From the NCBI GenBank assembly GCA_011526105.1, contig WYAZ01000183.1, positions 44,397 to 108,396 of the forward strand: DNA of 64,000 bases. The letters are read 5' to 3'. Of the stretch, positions 1 to 8,545 are shown piece by piece. Position 1 is the stretch's first letter. Each line of letters opens with the position of its first letter. The notes beneath the pieces are model-generated. The model did no database searches. It was not told the DNA's origin and saw only the letters and a program-made list of their open reading frames with translations. The translations under genes and the position numbers were made by a program. Source of the stretch: Deltaproteobacteria bacterium (GTDB lineage Bacteria > Myxococcota > Kuafuiibacteriia > Kuafuiibacteriales > Kuafuiibacteriaceae).

Positions 1-69
1 CAGTACTCACAGTTCGTCCCTGCGGTGGGCGACCTCGGCGTGGATCTCAAACGTCGTTGGGAGTGGTGA
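1..69 (+). CDS. C-terminus of an unknown protein (partial)
   Basis: The first 22 codons of frame 1 are open and end at a TGA. The residues (ending GVDLKRRWEW) look like normal protein and codon third positions are mostly G or C. The gene starts left of the window. An aromatic final residue would suit an outer-membrane barrel, but 22 residues are too few to name a family. It could be chance. Confidence 0.35.
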   Translation, partial: QYSQFVPAVGDLGVDLKRRWEW

Positions 70-160
70 GCCCGCTTGGGTTCGGGAGTTCGACGAGCAA
101 ATTCGCTAGGGTGTGGACATCAGGCGGGTTTTAATGTTCCCGCAACAGGATGGGGCCCCG

Positions 161-177
161 TGCGATAATCCGATAAT
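161..177 (+). promoter_or_regulatory. Possible extended -10 promoter for the gene at 228
   Basis: TGCGATAAT resembles an extended -10 element (TGn followed by a TATAAT-like hexamer), and a second GATAAT follows eight bases later. It lies about 50 bases upstream of the ATG at 228. No convincing -35 box is visible, so the call rests on the AT-rich hexamers in otherwise GC-rich DNA. Confidence 0.3.
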
Positions 178-227
178 CGTGAGCGCACCCGGGCGGGCGG
201 GCGCGAGCGAGAGAGAGAGGCGGTCAG

Positions 228-1643
228 ATGTCCAACATCGAGAAGCCCCAAGGCGCGGGCCTGGGCATGGTCTCGGCCGCTTCTGAAGGGGGGGCCGCAA
301 CTCGTTCTGCCCCCGGTAAACACCTCGGCGTCCGAGACGCGGTCGGCCACGAGGCCGCCGATCTGTTCGAGGAACCCAAAGCGCAGCCAGAGCAAGGTCT
401 GTTGCGACGTGCCTACTCCAAGATGAGCGCCGGTGCGGGCAAGGTTCTAGACCTGGTCCAGGGCCAGAAGACCGGAGCGGCCGCGTCCAAACCCGGGTCC
501 GGCTCGTTGGTGAATCTCCGTGCCGGTGCCGTCGAAGTGCCTCCGTCCGCCAAGGTGGAACCGGTACCCGTCTCCGAGCTCGGCGCGTCGGTCCCCACCG
601 CCCCATCCGTGAAGGATCCCTCGGCGACGGAGGTCTTTAGCGCGCCGACCTCCACCACCTCCACGACGGTTCGATTCGAACTCGGTGGCTACTCCGGCAA
701 GGAGATCAAGCCGGGAGAGCGCTGGCTCTTCAAGGTTCCCGAGGCCTTTCGGAACACGCCGATTCGCACCGCGATTCTCGCGCACCGTAAGGATGCCAAG
801 TACGCCCACACCTACGTCGGAGAGCGCGACAAGGAAGGCGCATACAACCTCGTGACCGCTCGCAAGACCGGGACCGACCAGTGGGTGACCTGGTCTGATC
901 AGTACGGGTCCAAGAAGTTCGCGGAGCGTCGCAGCGCAGGCGACCCGGAGAACGAGAACTTGCACGACTGGGTGGCGGCGGTGGGTGAACAGAACGTCGA
1001 CATGCTCTCGATCCAGAACGTTGGGGTCGGGGCCAATGCGATCGCGCATGTTCACATGCTCGAGATCGAGTTCTTTCCGCCCGGCAAGCCGGCCGGCGCC
1101 CAGCAGGAGATCTTCACTCCGGGCACCGAGTTCGCCGACCTTGCGAAAGGGAAGAAGAAGCCGCGCTTCGGTGGAGGCATGGGCAGCGCGCTGAGCGCGG
1201 ACGCGCTCAAGACACAGGGGCTCTATCCAAACGCCGTCGAGCTCGGTGGCTACGGCCCCTCTGGAACCGGGAATGCGACGCTCGCCCACGCGTACGTTTC
1301 CGGCGGCAAGCTTCGGATCAAGCTACCCGAAGGCAAGCGGATAGGTTCCGTCGAGGTTGCGTGCGGTGACACCGAGTTCAACAAGAACCTGCCTGCCGAC
1401 CAACAGCGCAACAAGGACGGCCACATCGGCAAGCTGGGTTGGGCCAAGTTGTACGGGCGCATCGTCAACGGCCACACGAGGTCGCAGGACTTCATGGTCA
1501 ACGTCAACGTGCCACCGGCTGGCGTCCTCTCGGGAGGACCGGCCGACCCCAACTACATCACTCAGCCCGGCGACGAGATCGAGATTGAGTCGCGAGGCCA
1601 TCGGAGCTGGGTGATGGGGTATCGGGTTCAGTTCATCGAGTGA
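228..1643 (+). CDS. Unknown two-unit protein, paralog of the gene at 35602
   Basis: This 471-residue protein has no recognised family. The first 150 residues are Ala/Ser/Pro-rich and probably disordered, with no signal peptide or membrane helix. The rest looks beta-rich and contains two similar units, each opening with an ELGGY-type motif (about residues 151 and 340). The second unit contains VEVACGDT, a glycine-rich DGHIG stretch, VPPAGVL and a closing GDEIEIES. The 417-residue protein at 35602 repeats these landmarks in the same order (VEIACGDT, DGDIG, VPPQGVL), so the two are paralogs. A GAGAGG-like ribosome site precedes the ATG. The gene stands alone, with nearly 400 non-coding bases after it. 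Function is unknown; a carbohydrate-binding or structural beta-sandwich is only a guess. Confidence 0.85.
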   Translation: MSNIEKPQGAGLGMVSAASEGGAATRSAPGKHLGVRDAVGHEAADLFEEPKAQPEQGLLRRAYSKMSAGAGKVLDLVQGQKTGAAASKPGSGSLVNLRAGAVEVPPSAKVEPVPVSELGASVPTAPSVKDPSATEVFSAPTSTTSTTVRFELGGYSGKEIKPGERWLFKVPEAFRNTPIRTAILAHRKDAKYAHTYVGERDKEGAYNLVTARKTGTDQWVTWSDQYGSKKFAERRSAGDPENENLHDWVAAVGEQNVDMLSIQNVGVGANAIAHVHMLEIEFFPPGKPAGAQQEIFTPGTEFADLAKGKKKPRFGGGMGSALSADALKTQGLYPNAVELGGYGPSGTGNATLAHAYVSGGKLRIKLPEGKRIGSVEVACGDTEFNKNLPADQQRNKDGHIGKLGWAKLYGRIVNGHTRSQDFMVNVNVPPAGVLSGGPADPNYITQPGDEIEIESRGHRSWVMGYRVQFIE

Positions 1644-1991
1644 TCGGGCCGCGCTCCATCTCGCATGCGTCGAGACCCATCACGCGTAGCTCACAATCAG
1701 CCGCACGACCCGTAGAACCGCACCTGTCCGACCGACGAGTCCGATCGGCGGCAAGGAGCGACGCCAGGCGACGACCGGCCAAATCATCGAGGGCGCTCTC
1801 GGCTCGGCCACTTCGCGTTGTCAGCTCAGGATAGGACGACCCCGAGGCGTGTCCGAGAACCTAGGGCGGGTCTCGGGAACTGGGGGCCCGGCCAGTGGAT
1901 TTCCGAGGATCCAGATGCCCCGAGCGGGCGTCGTCTCACCCTCAACCCAGTCTTTTCCGTGACTTCCGTCGAGGTTCACATTAACTCCAGC
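1644..1991. other. Intergenic stretch without a recognisable gene
   Basis: About 350 bases separate the stop at 1643 from the sigma54-like promoter at 1992. Open frames here are short and have poor third-position bias. An upstream in-frame extension of the lipoprotein gene runs through the stretch but lacks coding character. It may hold enhancer sites for the sigma54-like promoter, but no clear inverted repeat was seen. Confidence 0.5.
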
Positions 1992-2008
1992 TTGGCAGAG
2001 GGCTTGCA
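1992..2008 (+). promoter_or_regulatory. Sigma54-type promoter of the cysteine-rich lipoprotein gene
   Basis: TTGGCAGAGGGCTTGCA matches the RpoN consensus TTGGCACGnnnnTTGCW in both conserved blocks, with the GG at -24 and GC at -12 correctly spaced. Only the CG after TTGGCA differs. Transcription would start near 2018-2020, leaving a leader of about 20 bases that holds the GGAGGA ribosome site at 2025-2030 and the ATG at 2040. The fit of all three elements makes chance less likely. Sigma54 promoters need an enhancer-binding activator; none is encoded nearby. Confidence 0.6.
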
Positions 2009-2039
2009 AAGCTCCGCGGCAGTTGGAGGACTAATTCCC

Positions 2040-3989
2040 ATGATGCCCCGTCTACACCTCATCTTCTACGCACTCACCCTCTCCTTGTTCCTGGCCGGCT
2101 TCGGCAGCTGCGGGGTGGACCCGGTCGACCCCATCCCACGACCCTGCGTCCAGCTCACGGACGACCAGTGCCGCGCTTCCACCCAGTGTGAGCTCGTGCC
2201 GATCGGCGCCCGTGGCCTGGTGGCTCCGCCCGACGACTGTGCCTGTCCGGCCATCTGCGAGCTGCTCGAAGACGGAACCTGTCGACCTTGCGAGTGTGAC
2301 GAACCACCTCCGGTCTACGAATGTCGCCCGAAGCGCCCCGATGGTTGCGCGAGCCTCGGCGAGAACGCCTGCCTCGCCGACGAGCGCTGCGAGCCTCTCT
2401 ATCAAGGCGTCGCCTGTCTCCGGGCGCCCATCGGCGACCCGTGTGATCCGAGCATCGAGGGCTGCGAGGGCTTTCGGGAGCCTCCGCCCTGCGAGCCGAG
2501 CGTGACGTTCGCTGGCTGCCGCGAACGCCCCGTGACCTGCGGCCCGGTCTGCGACATCTACTGTCCCTACGGCAACGTCATCGACGCCAACGGTTGCGAG
2601 ACCTGCGCCTGCAACCCGCCACCCACTGGCTGCGAAGGGCTCGAGGAGTACCAGTGCATCGAGGATCCCGACTGCCGTCCCATCTACCAAGCGGGTGATG
2701 AACCCACGGACTGCCTCTGCGCCCCATGCGTGGAAGGCGAAGTCTGCGATTGTCGTTGTGGCACCGGTACGGGTGGCGCAGGTCAGCGTCCCATCGAACC
2801 CGGCAGCTACCTCGGCTGCGAGTACAACCAGCCCACGCGCTGTGGTGGTCTGGACGAAGAGGCCTGCATCTCGACGCGCGGCTGCCGTCCGGTCTACAAC
2901 GGCGGTGGTGCTCAGCGGCCGGAGCCGGATCCCGACGTCTGCTACTGCCCGCCTTGTGATCCCGACAGCAACGAACCCTGCCCCGGATGCGACTGCGAGC
3001 CGGTTCCGCCTCCTCCGCCCCACGAGTACGCCTACTGCGAGGACAGCTTCCCCGAGAGCTGCTACGACCTAGACGAGTCGAGCTGCCACCGCGAGCCCGG
3101 CTGCGAGGCGCACTACTCCACGGTGACGATCTGCAGCGGCGGCGGCGGACCCGATGGCGCGGGTGCAGCCTGTGACCCGAACGTCAATGGCTGCGACACT
3201 CTCCCGCCTCCTCCTTGCTACGAAGAGACGCAGTTCGACGGCTGCTATCCGCTCGGCGGCGGCGAGTGCCGAAGCGATGCGGACTGCCCGACCGGCTATT
3301 GCGAGCAGGCCGGCTACTGCGACGAGTTCGGTTGCACCGAATACAGCTACTGCGTGGATCCGAGCTGCGATGATGGCACGGAGGTCATCTGCCTGAGCCT
3401 CCCGCCGGTGTGCGGTGCAGGCCAGACCCTCGCGATTCGAAATGGCTGCTACGAGTGTGTCGACGCGCGGACCTGTGGCTCCGTGGAGCCGAACGGCTGC
3501 GCGAGCGACGCGGACTGCCCCAACGGCTACTGCGAGCATTACGCTACCTGCACCGCGATCGGCTGCCCACCGCCGCCTCCCTCGCAGTGTGTGTATCCGC
3601 GCTGCGATGACGGCACCGAGCCGGTATGCCCCTCGCTCCCGATGGAGTGCGGCCCGGGCGAGACGCTTGCGGTTCGGAACGGCTGCTGGGCTTGTGTCGA
3701 CGCACGCAGCTGCGATGCGACGCCTCCGCCGACCTGCGCCAACGGCGGTCGGCCCGGCGGGGAGGGTCTCATCTACTGCGACGGGCTGCCGGTCGAGTGC
3801 GCGCCGGGCCTCGTGTCGGCGCCCGTCAACGGCTGCTGGGGATGTGTCGAGCCGATCACCTGTCAGCCGGTGGAGTGCTCGGACGGCCAGCCTTTGATGT
3901 GCCGTGCGCTTCCGCCGGTCTGTGCGCCGGATCAGCTGCTGGGTCTCATCAACGGCTGCTGGGCCTGCCTCGATCAGAACTGCCAGTAA
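2040..3989 (+). CDS. Cysteine-rich repeat lipoprotein
   Basis: A 649-residue exported protein. The ATG at 2040 has GGAGGA nine bases upstream and starts a hydrophobic signal ending in GFGSC, a slightly atypical lipobox, so it is probably a lipoprotein. The body is extremely rich in Cys, Pro and Gly. Two module types repeat in tandem. The N-terminal half has at least five copies of a C-x2-L-x-E/D-x2-C-x4-5-C unit (for example GCEGLEEYQCIEDPDC). The C-terminal half has four copies of a CDDGT...C..LP..C...NGC(W/Y).C unit, two of them preceded by DADCP-GYCE segments. The even, patterned cysteines suggest disulphide-linked mini-domains outside the cytoplasm. No catalytic motif is seen. A surface adhesin, binding or protease-inhibitor-like role is possible but unproven. 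It is transcribed alone, apparently from the sigma54-type promoter. Confidence 0.85.
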   Translation: MMPRLHLIFYALTLSLFLAGFGSCGVDPVDPIPRPCVQLTDDQCRASTQCELVPIGARGLVAPPDDCACPAICELLEDGTCRPCECDEPPPVYECRPKRPDGCASLGENACLADERCEPLYQGVACLRAPIGDPCDPSIEGCEGFREPPPCEPSVTFAGCRERPVTCGPVCDIYCPYGNVIDANGCETCACNPPPTGCEGLEEYQCIEDPDCRPIYQAGDEPTDCLCAPCVEGEVCDCRCGTGTGGAGQRPIEPGSYLGCEYNQPTRCGGLDEEACISTRGCRPVYNGGGAQRPEPDPDVCYCPPCDPDSNEPCPGCDCEPVPPPPPHEYAYCEDSFPESCYDLDESSCHREPGCEAHYSTVTICSGGGGPDGAGAACDPNVNGCDTLPPPPCYEETQFDGCYPLGGGECRSDADCPTGYCEQAGYCDEFGCTEYSYCVDPSCDDGTEVICLSLPPVCGAGQTLAIRNGCYECVDARTCGSVEPNGCASDADCPNGYCEHYATCTAIGCPPPPPSQCVYPRCDDGTEPVCPSLPMECGPGETLAVRNGCWACVDARSCDATPPPTCANGGRPGGEGLIYCDGLPVECAPGLVSAPVNGCWGCVEPITCQPVECSDGQPLMCRALPPVCAPDQLLGLINGCWACLDQNCQ

Positions 3990-3994
3990 ATCTA

Positions 3995-4025
3995 GAAGGA
4001 GCGCGTGCTCGTCGCGCGCTCCTTC
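3995..4025. terminator. Bidirectional hairpin between convergent genes
   Basis: A perfect 11-bp stem (GAAGGAGCGCG pairing with CGCGCTCCTTC) and 9-base loop fill most of the 42-base gap between the lipoprotein stop at 3989 and the end of the leftward MFS gene at 4032. There is no T-run on the plus side and only a weak AT-rich tail on the minus side, so strength is uncertain. Confidence 0.65.
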
Positions 4026-4031
4026 ACCCTC

Positions 4032-5252
4032 TCATCCGCTCCGCGACGCTCTCCCGCCCCACGTCAAGGGAAAGAACGCAAAGAGCGTGAGCAACGCCCC
4101 GAGCAAGAACGCAGCGCCTGGAAGGCGCACCACCGCGTCCGCGGTCGAGAAGTAGTGCAGCGTTTGAGTCATCACAACCGGGGCAAAGAGCAACGAGAGC
4201 GACTGCAGGCTCGAGGCCGCCGCCTGCAACTCACCTTGCGCGTCCCTCGGCGTGACGTTCGACATGAGAGTGCTGAGCGCCGGGGCCGCCAGACCGCCGA
4301 GTGAGGACAGCGGAATCAGCGCGTAAGCCACCCAGCCGAGGTCGGCTGCGGTGAAGCCCACGAGCGCGAGGAGCTGTGCGAGCAGTCCGGCGAAGGCGGT
4401 TCGGTGCCCACCAAAGCGCCCGATCAGGCGACCCACCATCAGTGCCCGAACCACAGTGGCTCCGACGCCGACCAGCGCCAGAGAGAGGCCGATCTCGCCG
4501 GGGGACCACCCGTAGCGGATCTCCCCGTGGAAGCTCCAGGTCGACGGGTACACCGCGTGGGCAAAGTTGAAGATGGCGGCCGCCACCAAGAACCACCCCA
4601 CGCTCGGGAGCTTCGAGAAGTGGTCGAATGCCCCGAGAGGGTTGGCACGACGGAGTTCGAAGGGCCGCCGGTGTTCCGGCGCGAGCGATTCGGGCAGCAC
4701 GAGCGCGCCGTAGAGGAAGTTCAAGCCGGCGAAGGAGGCCGCGGCGAAGAACGGCGCGCGCACGTGGAGCTCGCCGAGCAAGCCGCCCAAGGCGGGGCCG
4801 ACCACGAAGCCCACCCCGAACGCGGCGCCGAGCATGCCAAAGGCGCGCCCGCGATGCTGCGGCTCGGTGACATCGGCGACGTAAGCGTGTGCGGTGGCGA
4901 TCGTGGCCGAGGAGAGCCCGGCGAGCGCACGCCCCACAAACAGCAGCACCAGCGAATGAGCGAAGCCCATGATCAGAAAGTCGATGGCAAGCGTCCCGAT
5001 GGACGCGAGCAGCACGGGCCTTCGCCCAAAACGGTCGGAGAGCCCCCCGATGGTAGGACTCGAGACGAGGTTCATGAGCGCGTGGGTCGCGGTGAGTGCT
5101 CCGCCCCAGACCACGGCGTCCTCGGCGGGCAGAGCGCTCAGTTCGCTGAGAAGGCTGGGGATGACCGGCACGATGAGGCCAAAGCCCAGCATGTCGAGCG
5201 CGACGGTGACGATGACGAAGAAGAACGCGTTCCTGCCGTGAGCCTTCGGCAC
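4032..5252 (-). CDS. MFS transporter, TetA/DHA1-like drug:H+ antiporter
   Basis: A 406-residue inner-membrane protein with about twelve hydrophobic helices. The first helix reads LDMLGFGLIVPVIPSLL, typical of TetA-like exporters. The loop between helices 2 and 3 carries the MFS signature GGLSDRFGRRPVLL. The RALAGLSSATIATAHAYVAD stretch and the glycine-rich GxxxGPxxGG element of helix 5 (GVGFVVGPALGGLLGE) mark antiporters. The start is GTG at 5252. It is convergent with the lipoprotein gene and divergent from the CBS gene across a 141-base gap. Substrate cannot be told from sequence; tetracycline resistance should not be assumed. Confidence 0.9.
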   Translation of the reverse strand: MPKAHGRNAFFFVIVTVALDMLGFGLIVPVIPSLLSELSALPAEDAVVWGGALTATHALMNLVSSPTIGGLSDRFGRRPVLLASIGTLAIDFLIMGFAHSLVLLFVGRALAGLSSATIATAHAYVADVTEPQHRGRAFGMLGAAFGVGFVVGPALGGLLGELHVRAPFFAAASFAGLNFLYGALVLPESLAPEHRRPFELRRANPLGAFDHFSKLPSVGWFLVAAAIFNFAHAVYPSTWSFHGEIRYGWSPGEIGLSLALVGVGATVVRALMVGRLIGRFGGHRTAFAGLLAQLLALVGFTAADLGWVAYALIPLSSLGGLAAPALSTLMSNVTPRDAQGELQAAASSLQSLSLLFAPVVMTQTLHYFSTADAVVRLPGAAFLLGALLTLFAFFPLTWGGRASRSG

Positions 5253-5393
5253 CGATCACGCTTGTCCGAAGCTCCGTGCGGGGTCAAGAGGCGCCAGCTC
5301 TTCGCCGCAGCGACGAGGAGGTGCGCGACTTGCGCGGACGAGCGCGGAATCAGACGGAACCGGCCTGGCGCGATTCTTGGTGTTCCACCAGGC

Positions 5394-5849
5394 ATGAGAG
5401 TCCAAGACATCTGCCAGCACGACGTCATCACGATCGGCCCCCAGGAGGGCGTCGGACGGGCGGCCGAGCTGATGAGGCAGCACCACGTGGGCAATGTCAT
5501 CGTGGTGGGCCACGGGACGGGCCGCCCGGTGCCGCTCGGGATCCTGACCGATCGCGACTTGGTGGTGGGTGTGCTCGCGCGCGAAGTGCCCAACCCGCTC
5601 TCGCTCAAGGTCGAGGATGTCCTCGGGCGTTCGCTCTACACCGTGCAGGGGGCCGCTACCTTGGAGGAGGCGCGGGTGGTGATGTTGAGCCACGGCGTCC
5701 GGCGCCTCCCGGTCGTCGATGCCGAGGGCTTCTTGATCGGAATCCTGAGCTTCGATGACCTCATCCATCAGCTCAGCTCCGAGCTTCACGATCTCTCTCG
5801 GCTCTTTGTGCTCGGTCGGCGGAGGGAGACCGGCCGGCGACCGGCCTGA
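5394..5849 (+). CDS. Tandem CBS-domain protein
   Basis: A 151-residue protein made almost entirely of two CBS motifs (about residues 1-60 and 70-130), with the usual GILTDRDLV and GILSFDDLI ends. Such stand-alone pairs bind adenine nucleotides and act as energy or redox sensors on partner proteins. The ATG at 5394 begins MRVQDIC, the natural start of the first CBS motif; the open frame continues far upstream but that part lacks coding character. No clear ribosome site is seen. It is convergent with the molybdopterin oxidoreductase gene, six bases away. The partner is unknown. Confidence 0.85.
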   Translation: MRVQDICQHDVITIGPQEGVGRAAELMRQHHVGNVIVVGHGTGRPVPLGILTDRDLVVGVLAREVPNPLSLKVEDVLGRSLYTVQGAATLEEARVVMLSHGVRRLPVVDAEGFLIGILSFDDLIHQLSSELHDLSRLFVLGRRRETGRRPA

Positions 5850-5855
5850 AGCGGT

Positions 5856-7982
5856 TCAGGTCACCGCCGGGAGACGCTCGAGTCGGCAGACCTGAGACCG
5901 CAGCGCTGGAAATCCAGAGATCGGGTCCGGTCCTTCGAAGTCGGTCAGGAAGTTTGCGTTTCCTCTCGACCACCCGCTCGGGATCACCACCGCCTCCGGG
6001 TGCATTCGGTCGCTCACTCGCAGCCGGAGTTCGAGGTCCCCGGCCGGGGTGACGACGCGAACGCGTTCCCCGTCCGAGAGTCCGATCTTCTGCGCTACGC
6101 TCGGATGGACTTCGGCGTAGGGCTCGCGCTCGACCAGCGTGAGCGCGTCCAGATGATGGAACTGCGAGTTGATGAACGCCCGGGTTCGTGGGCCCGTCAC
6201 CAGCAATAGCGGGAAGTCGGCACCGAGCTTGGAGAGCGCCTTCGGCGTGCGCCAGGTCGGCACGGCGTCGTAGCCAAAACGCTGCATGAGCCCGCTGACG
6301 AGCTCGATCTTGCCACTCTCCGTGGGGAATCGGGGCGGCTCGGCGCCTCGCTTCGGGCGGAAGGTTCGCTCCTCGTCCTCGAGGAAGGGGAAGAGCGGCG
6401 CTTGATGCGCCTCCGCCAAGGTCTTCCACGGGAAGTAGTCGCCCAGGCCAGAGCTCCGCGCGATCTCGAAGAGGATCTGCCAGTCTGGTTTGGCTTGGCC
6501 CTGAGGAGGAACGAAGCGCTCGCGAAACGAGGCGTCGCCGTGTTCCTCCCCTTCCACGAAGGTACAGGCCGGGAGCACGACGTGTGCGAGCTCAGCGGTC
6601 GCCGAGAGGACGGGGTCCGCCACCACGAGCAGCGACAGGCGCTCCAACGCCTTCCGCATGCGTACGCTGTTTGGGCTGGTGACGAGGGGGTTCGATCCGA
6701 AGAGCATAAGGCCTCGAACCGGGTAGGGCTGATCGTCGAGGACCGCTCGCGGCAGCAAGTTGCCTTGCGCCTGTCGATTAAACACATGGTAGAGCGGGTG
6801 CGCGTCGCGCCCGAGCGGCGCCGCTTTGGGCGTGGGCGGCACCGGCTTTGGGGTGAGCAGCGCCCGATGGGTAGGTAGGGGCCGCTCGAGGAAGTCCGTG
6901 CGCAGCGGCTCGTGCAGCACCCCGCCTCCCTCTTTGCCGACGTAGCCGCAGATCGATTGAAGCGCGGCCAGGGCTCGCACGGTCTGGACCCCGTGCTCGT
7001 GATGCTCGATGCCGAGGCCGTCCCAGATGCAGCCCGGTCCTTGGCGCGCGAAGCGGCGCGCGGCTTCGACGATCTTCTCGCTCGGAACACTCGTGAGCTC
7101 ACTCACCGATCCCGGCCGGTGTTCACGGACGACCTCTTTGAGCGCATCGAGTCCGATGCAGTTCGCTTCGACGAAGCTCTTGTCTTCGAGCGATTCCTCG
7201 AGGACGACGTGGATGAGCCCAAGCGCGAGCGCGAGGTCGGTCCCGGGGCGCACCTGCAGGAAGAGGTTGGCCTGGTTGGCGAGGTCGGTTCGACGAACAT
7301 CCACCACGATGAGCTCGTGACCCGGCCGACGCATGCCGTGGACGGCCTGAGAGAAGGGCGGAGCCGCGACCGGCGGGTTGGCGCCCCAGACGATGAGCGT
7401 CTTGGCGAGTCGCACGTCCGGCCAGAAGTTCGAGCCCGCGGTCAACGCACGCCCCATGCGCCCGGAGGCCTCACACAAGCTCGCCACCGTGTAGACGTTG
7501 GGTGTTCCAAACGCGGCCCCAAAGCGCTGGAGCCAGGGCACGAGCGGGTGCCGGACGAAGGGCCAACCGGTGCCGAGCACGAGCGATTGCGGGCCGTGCT
7601 CCGCGGCGAGCTTTTCGAGGGCGCCGCGGATGTACTCGTAGGCCTGCTCCCAGGACGCGGGCCGCAGTGTCTCGCCTTCCCGGATGAGCGGGGTTTTGAG
7701 GCGGGCTCGATGATGCACGATCTCGGGGAGCGCGTAGGCGTGCTGACAGATGAATCCGCGCGTCAGCGACTTTGGGTCGCCCTCCACCCGCTCGAGACGT
7801 CCGGCCCTCGAGGTGGCGATGAGCCCGCACTGCATGACGCAGAGGCGGCAGGTGCCGCTCAGCGTTTTGGCCTCGCCCTTGGAACTCCGGAGCAGCACGG
7901 CGCCCGCGGCGGCGGCACCCGCGAGGCCAGCGGCTGCGGGTACTGCGGTGAGTAGCTCTCTTCGCGAGCGACGCCGACTCAT
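5856..7982 (-). CDS. Tat-exported molybdopterin oxidoreductase (DMSO reductase superfamily)
   Basis: A 708-residue catalytic subunit. The N-terminus carries a Tat signal (RRRSRRELL followed by an Ala-rich hydrophobic core), so folding with cofactor precedes export to the periplasm. Cys45, Cys48, Cys52 and Cys79 form the C-x2-C-x3-C-x26-C site for a [4Fe-4S] cluster. Cys170 in the ASLCEAS segment is the expected molybdenum ligand, as in PsrA/PhsA- or NapA-type enzymes. The C-terminal molydop-binding domain (from about residue 585) includes AFINSQFHHLD and LSDGERVRVVTPAGD. It is the last gene of an operon with NapG- and NapH-like proteins and a cytochrome c, overlapping the NapG-like gene by ATGA. 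Substrate is not evident; nitrate, polysulfide and thiosulfate are candidates, but napB, napD and psr/phs partners are missing. Confidence 0.9.
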   Translation of the reverse strand: MSRRRSRRELLTAVPAAAGLAGAAAAGAVLLRSSKGEAKTLSGTCRLCVMQCGLIATSRAGRLERVEGDPKSLTRGFICQHAYALPEIVHHRARLKTPLIREGETLRPASWEQAYEYIRGALEKLAAEHGPQSLVLGTGWPFVRHPLVPWLQRFGAAFGTPNVYTVASLCEASGRMGRALTAGSNFWPDVRLAKTLIVWGANPPVAAPPFSQAVHGMRRPGHELIVVDVRRTDLANQANLFLQVRPGTDLALALGLIHVVLEESLEDKSFVEANCIGLDALKEVVREHRPGSVSELTSVPSEKIVEAARRFARQGPGCIWDGLGIEHHEHGVQTVRALAALQSICGYVGKEGGGVLHEPLRTDFLERPLPTHRALLTPKPVPPTPKAAPLGRDAHPLYHVFNRQAQGNLLPRAVLDDQPYPVRGLMLFGSNPLVTSPNSVRMRKALERLSLLVVADPVLSATAELAHVVLPACTFVEGEEHGDASFRERFVPPQGQAKPDWQILFEIARSSGLGDYFPWKTLAEAHQAPLFPFLEDEERTFRPKRGAEPPRFPTESGKIELVSGLMQRFGYDAVPTWRTPKALSKLGADFPLLLVTGPRTRAFINSQFHHLDALTLVEREPYAEVHPSVAQKIGLSDGERVRVVTPAGDLELRLRVSDRMHPEAVVIPSGWSRGNANFLTDFEGPDPISGFPALRSQVCRLERLPAVT

Positions 7983-8545
7983 GCGCGTCCTCCCTTGTAC
8001 GGCAAGATCGTGATCGCATTCGCGCGCGAGGGGCAGGCCTCGGCGCATCGACCGCAGCCCACGCAGGCGCTGGCCATGATGGCGGGGCCTTGACCGAACC
8101 CGGACAGGATGATGGCCTCCCCGGAGAGCGGACACACCTCGAAGCAGAGGCGACATAGAGCTTGGCGCGTGTGTGTCAAGCAGGTCTTGCGGTCGAGCAC
8201 CGCGAGCCCCATCTTGACGTGCTCGCGGATGTCGACGAGCTCCGTCGAAAGCGGTGAGAGGGCCCCGGTGGGGCAGACCTCCGTGCACTTCATACAGAGG
8301 ATGCACGCGCGTGTCTGAGCCTCGATGACCGGCAGCTCGCTTCCTGGCAAGGAGAGAACCGGTCCGACTCGAATCGCCTCGACCGGACAAGCCTCGGCGC
8401 AACGAAGACAGCGGATGCATCGAGACTCGAAGTCGACGGAAGAGCTGGGCGGGAAGACCGCGGCCGCTCGCGTGGCACGACGCAGACCGAAGATCCCGAG
8501 CACGAAGGCCGAAGCGGCGGCAATCAGACCTCGGCGCCGCATCAT
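7979..8545 (-). CDS. NapG-like periplasmic ferredoxin (four [4Fe-4S] clusters)
   Basis: A 188-residue electron-transfer protein. The ATG at 8545 has AGAGG just upstream and begins MMRRRGLIAAASAF, a probable Tat signal. Four cysteine groups follow, including CIRCLRCAEACP, CILCMKCTEVCP and CVGCGRCAEACP. The third is irregular (a lone Cys, then CRLCFEVCP), as in NapG. It overlaps the NapH-like gene upstream and the molybdopterin oxidoreductase downstream by ATGA, so translation is coupled. In the Nap model NapGH passes electrons from menaquinol to the periplasmic Mo enzyme, which fits the menaquinone genes at 26-35 kb. The longer frame starting at 8629 overlaps the NapH-like gene and was rejected. 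Confidence 0.85.
   Translation of the reverse strand: MMRRRGLIAAASAFVLGIFGLRRATRAAAVFPPSSSVDFESRCIRCLRCAEACPVEAIRVGPVLSLPGSELPVIEAQTRACILCMKCTEVCPTGALSPLSTELVDIREHVKMGLAVLDRKTCLTHTRQALCRLCFEVCPLSGEAIILSGFGQGPAIMASACVGCGRCAEACPSRANAITILPYKGGRA

Noticed and set aside
1818..2039. Upstream start for the cysteine-rich lipoprotein
   Set aside because: It would bury the signal peptide and cross the sigma54-type promoter and ribosome site.
4404..5393. Upstream extension of the CBS-domain frame
   Set aside because: It runs antisense through the MFS gene and shows no coding character; the CBS motif starts at 5394.
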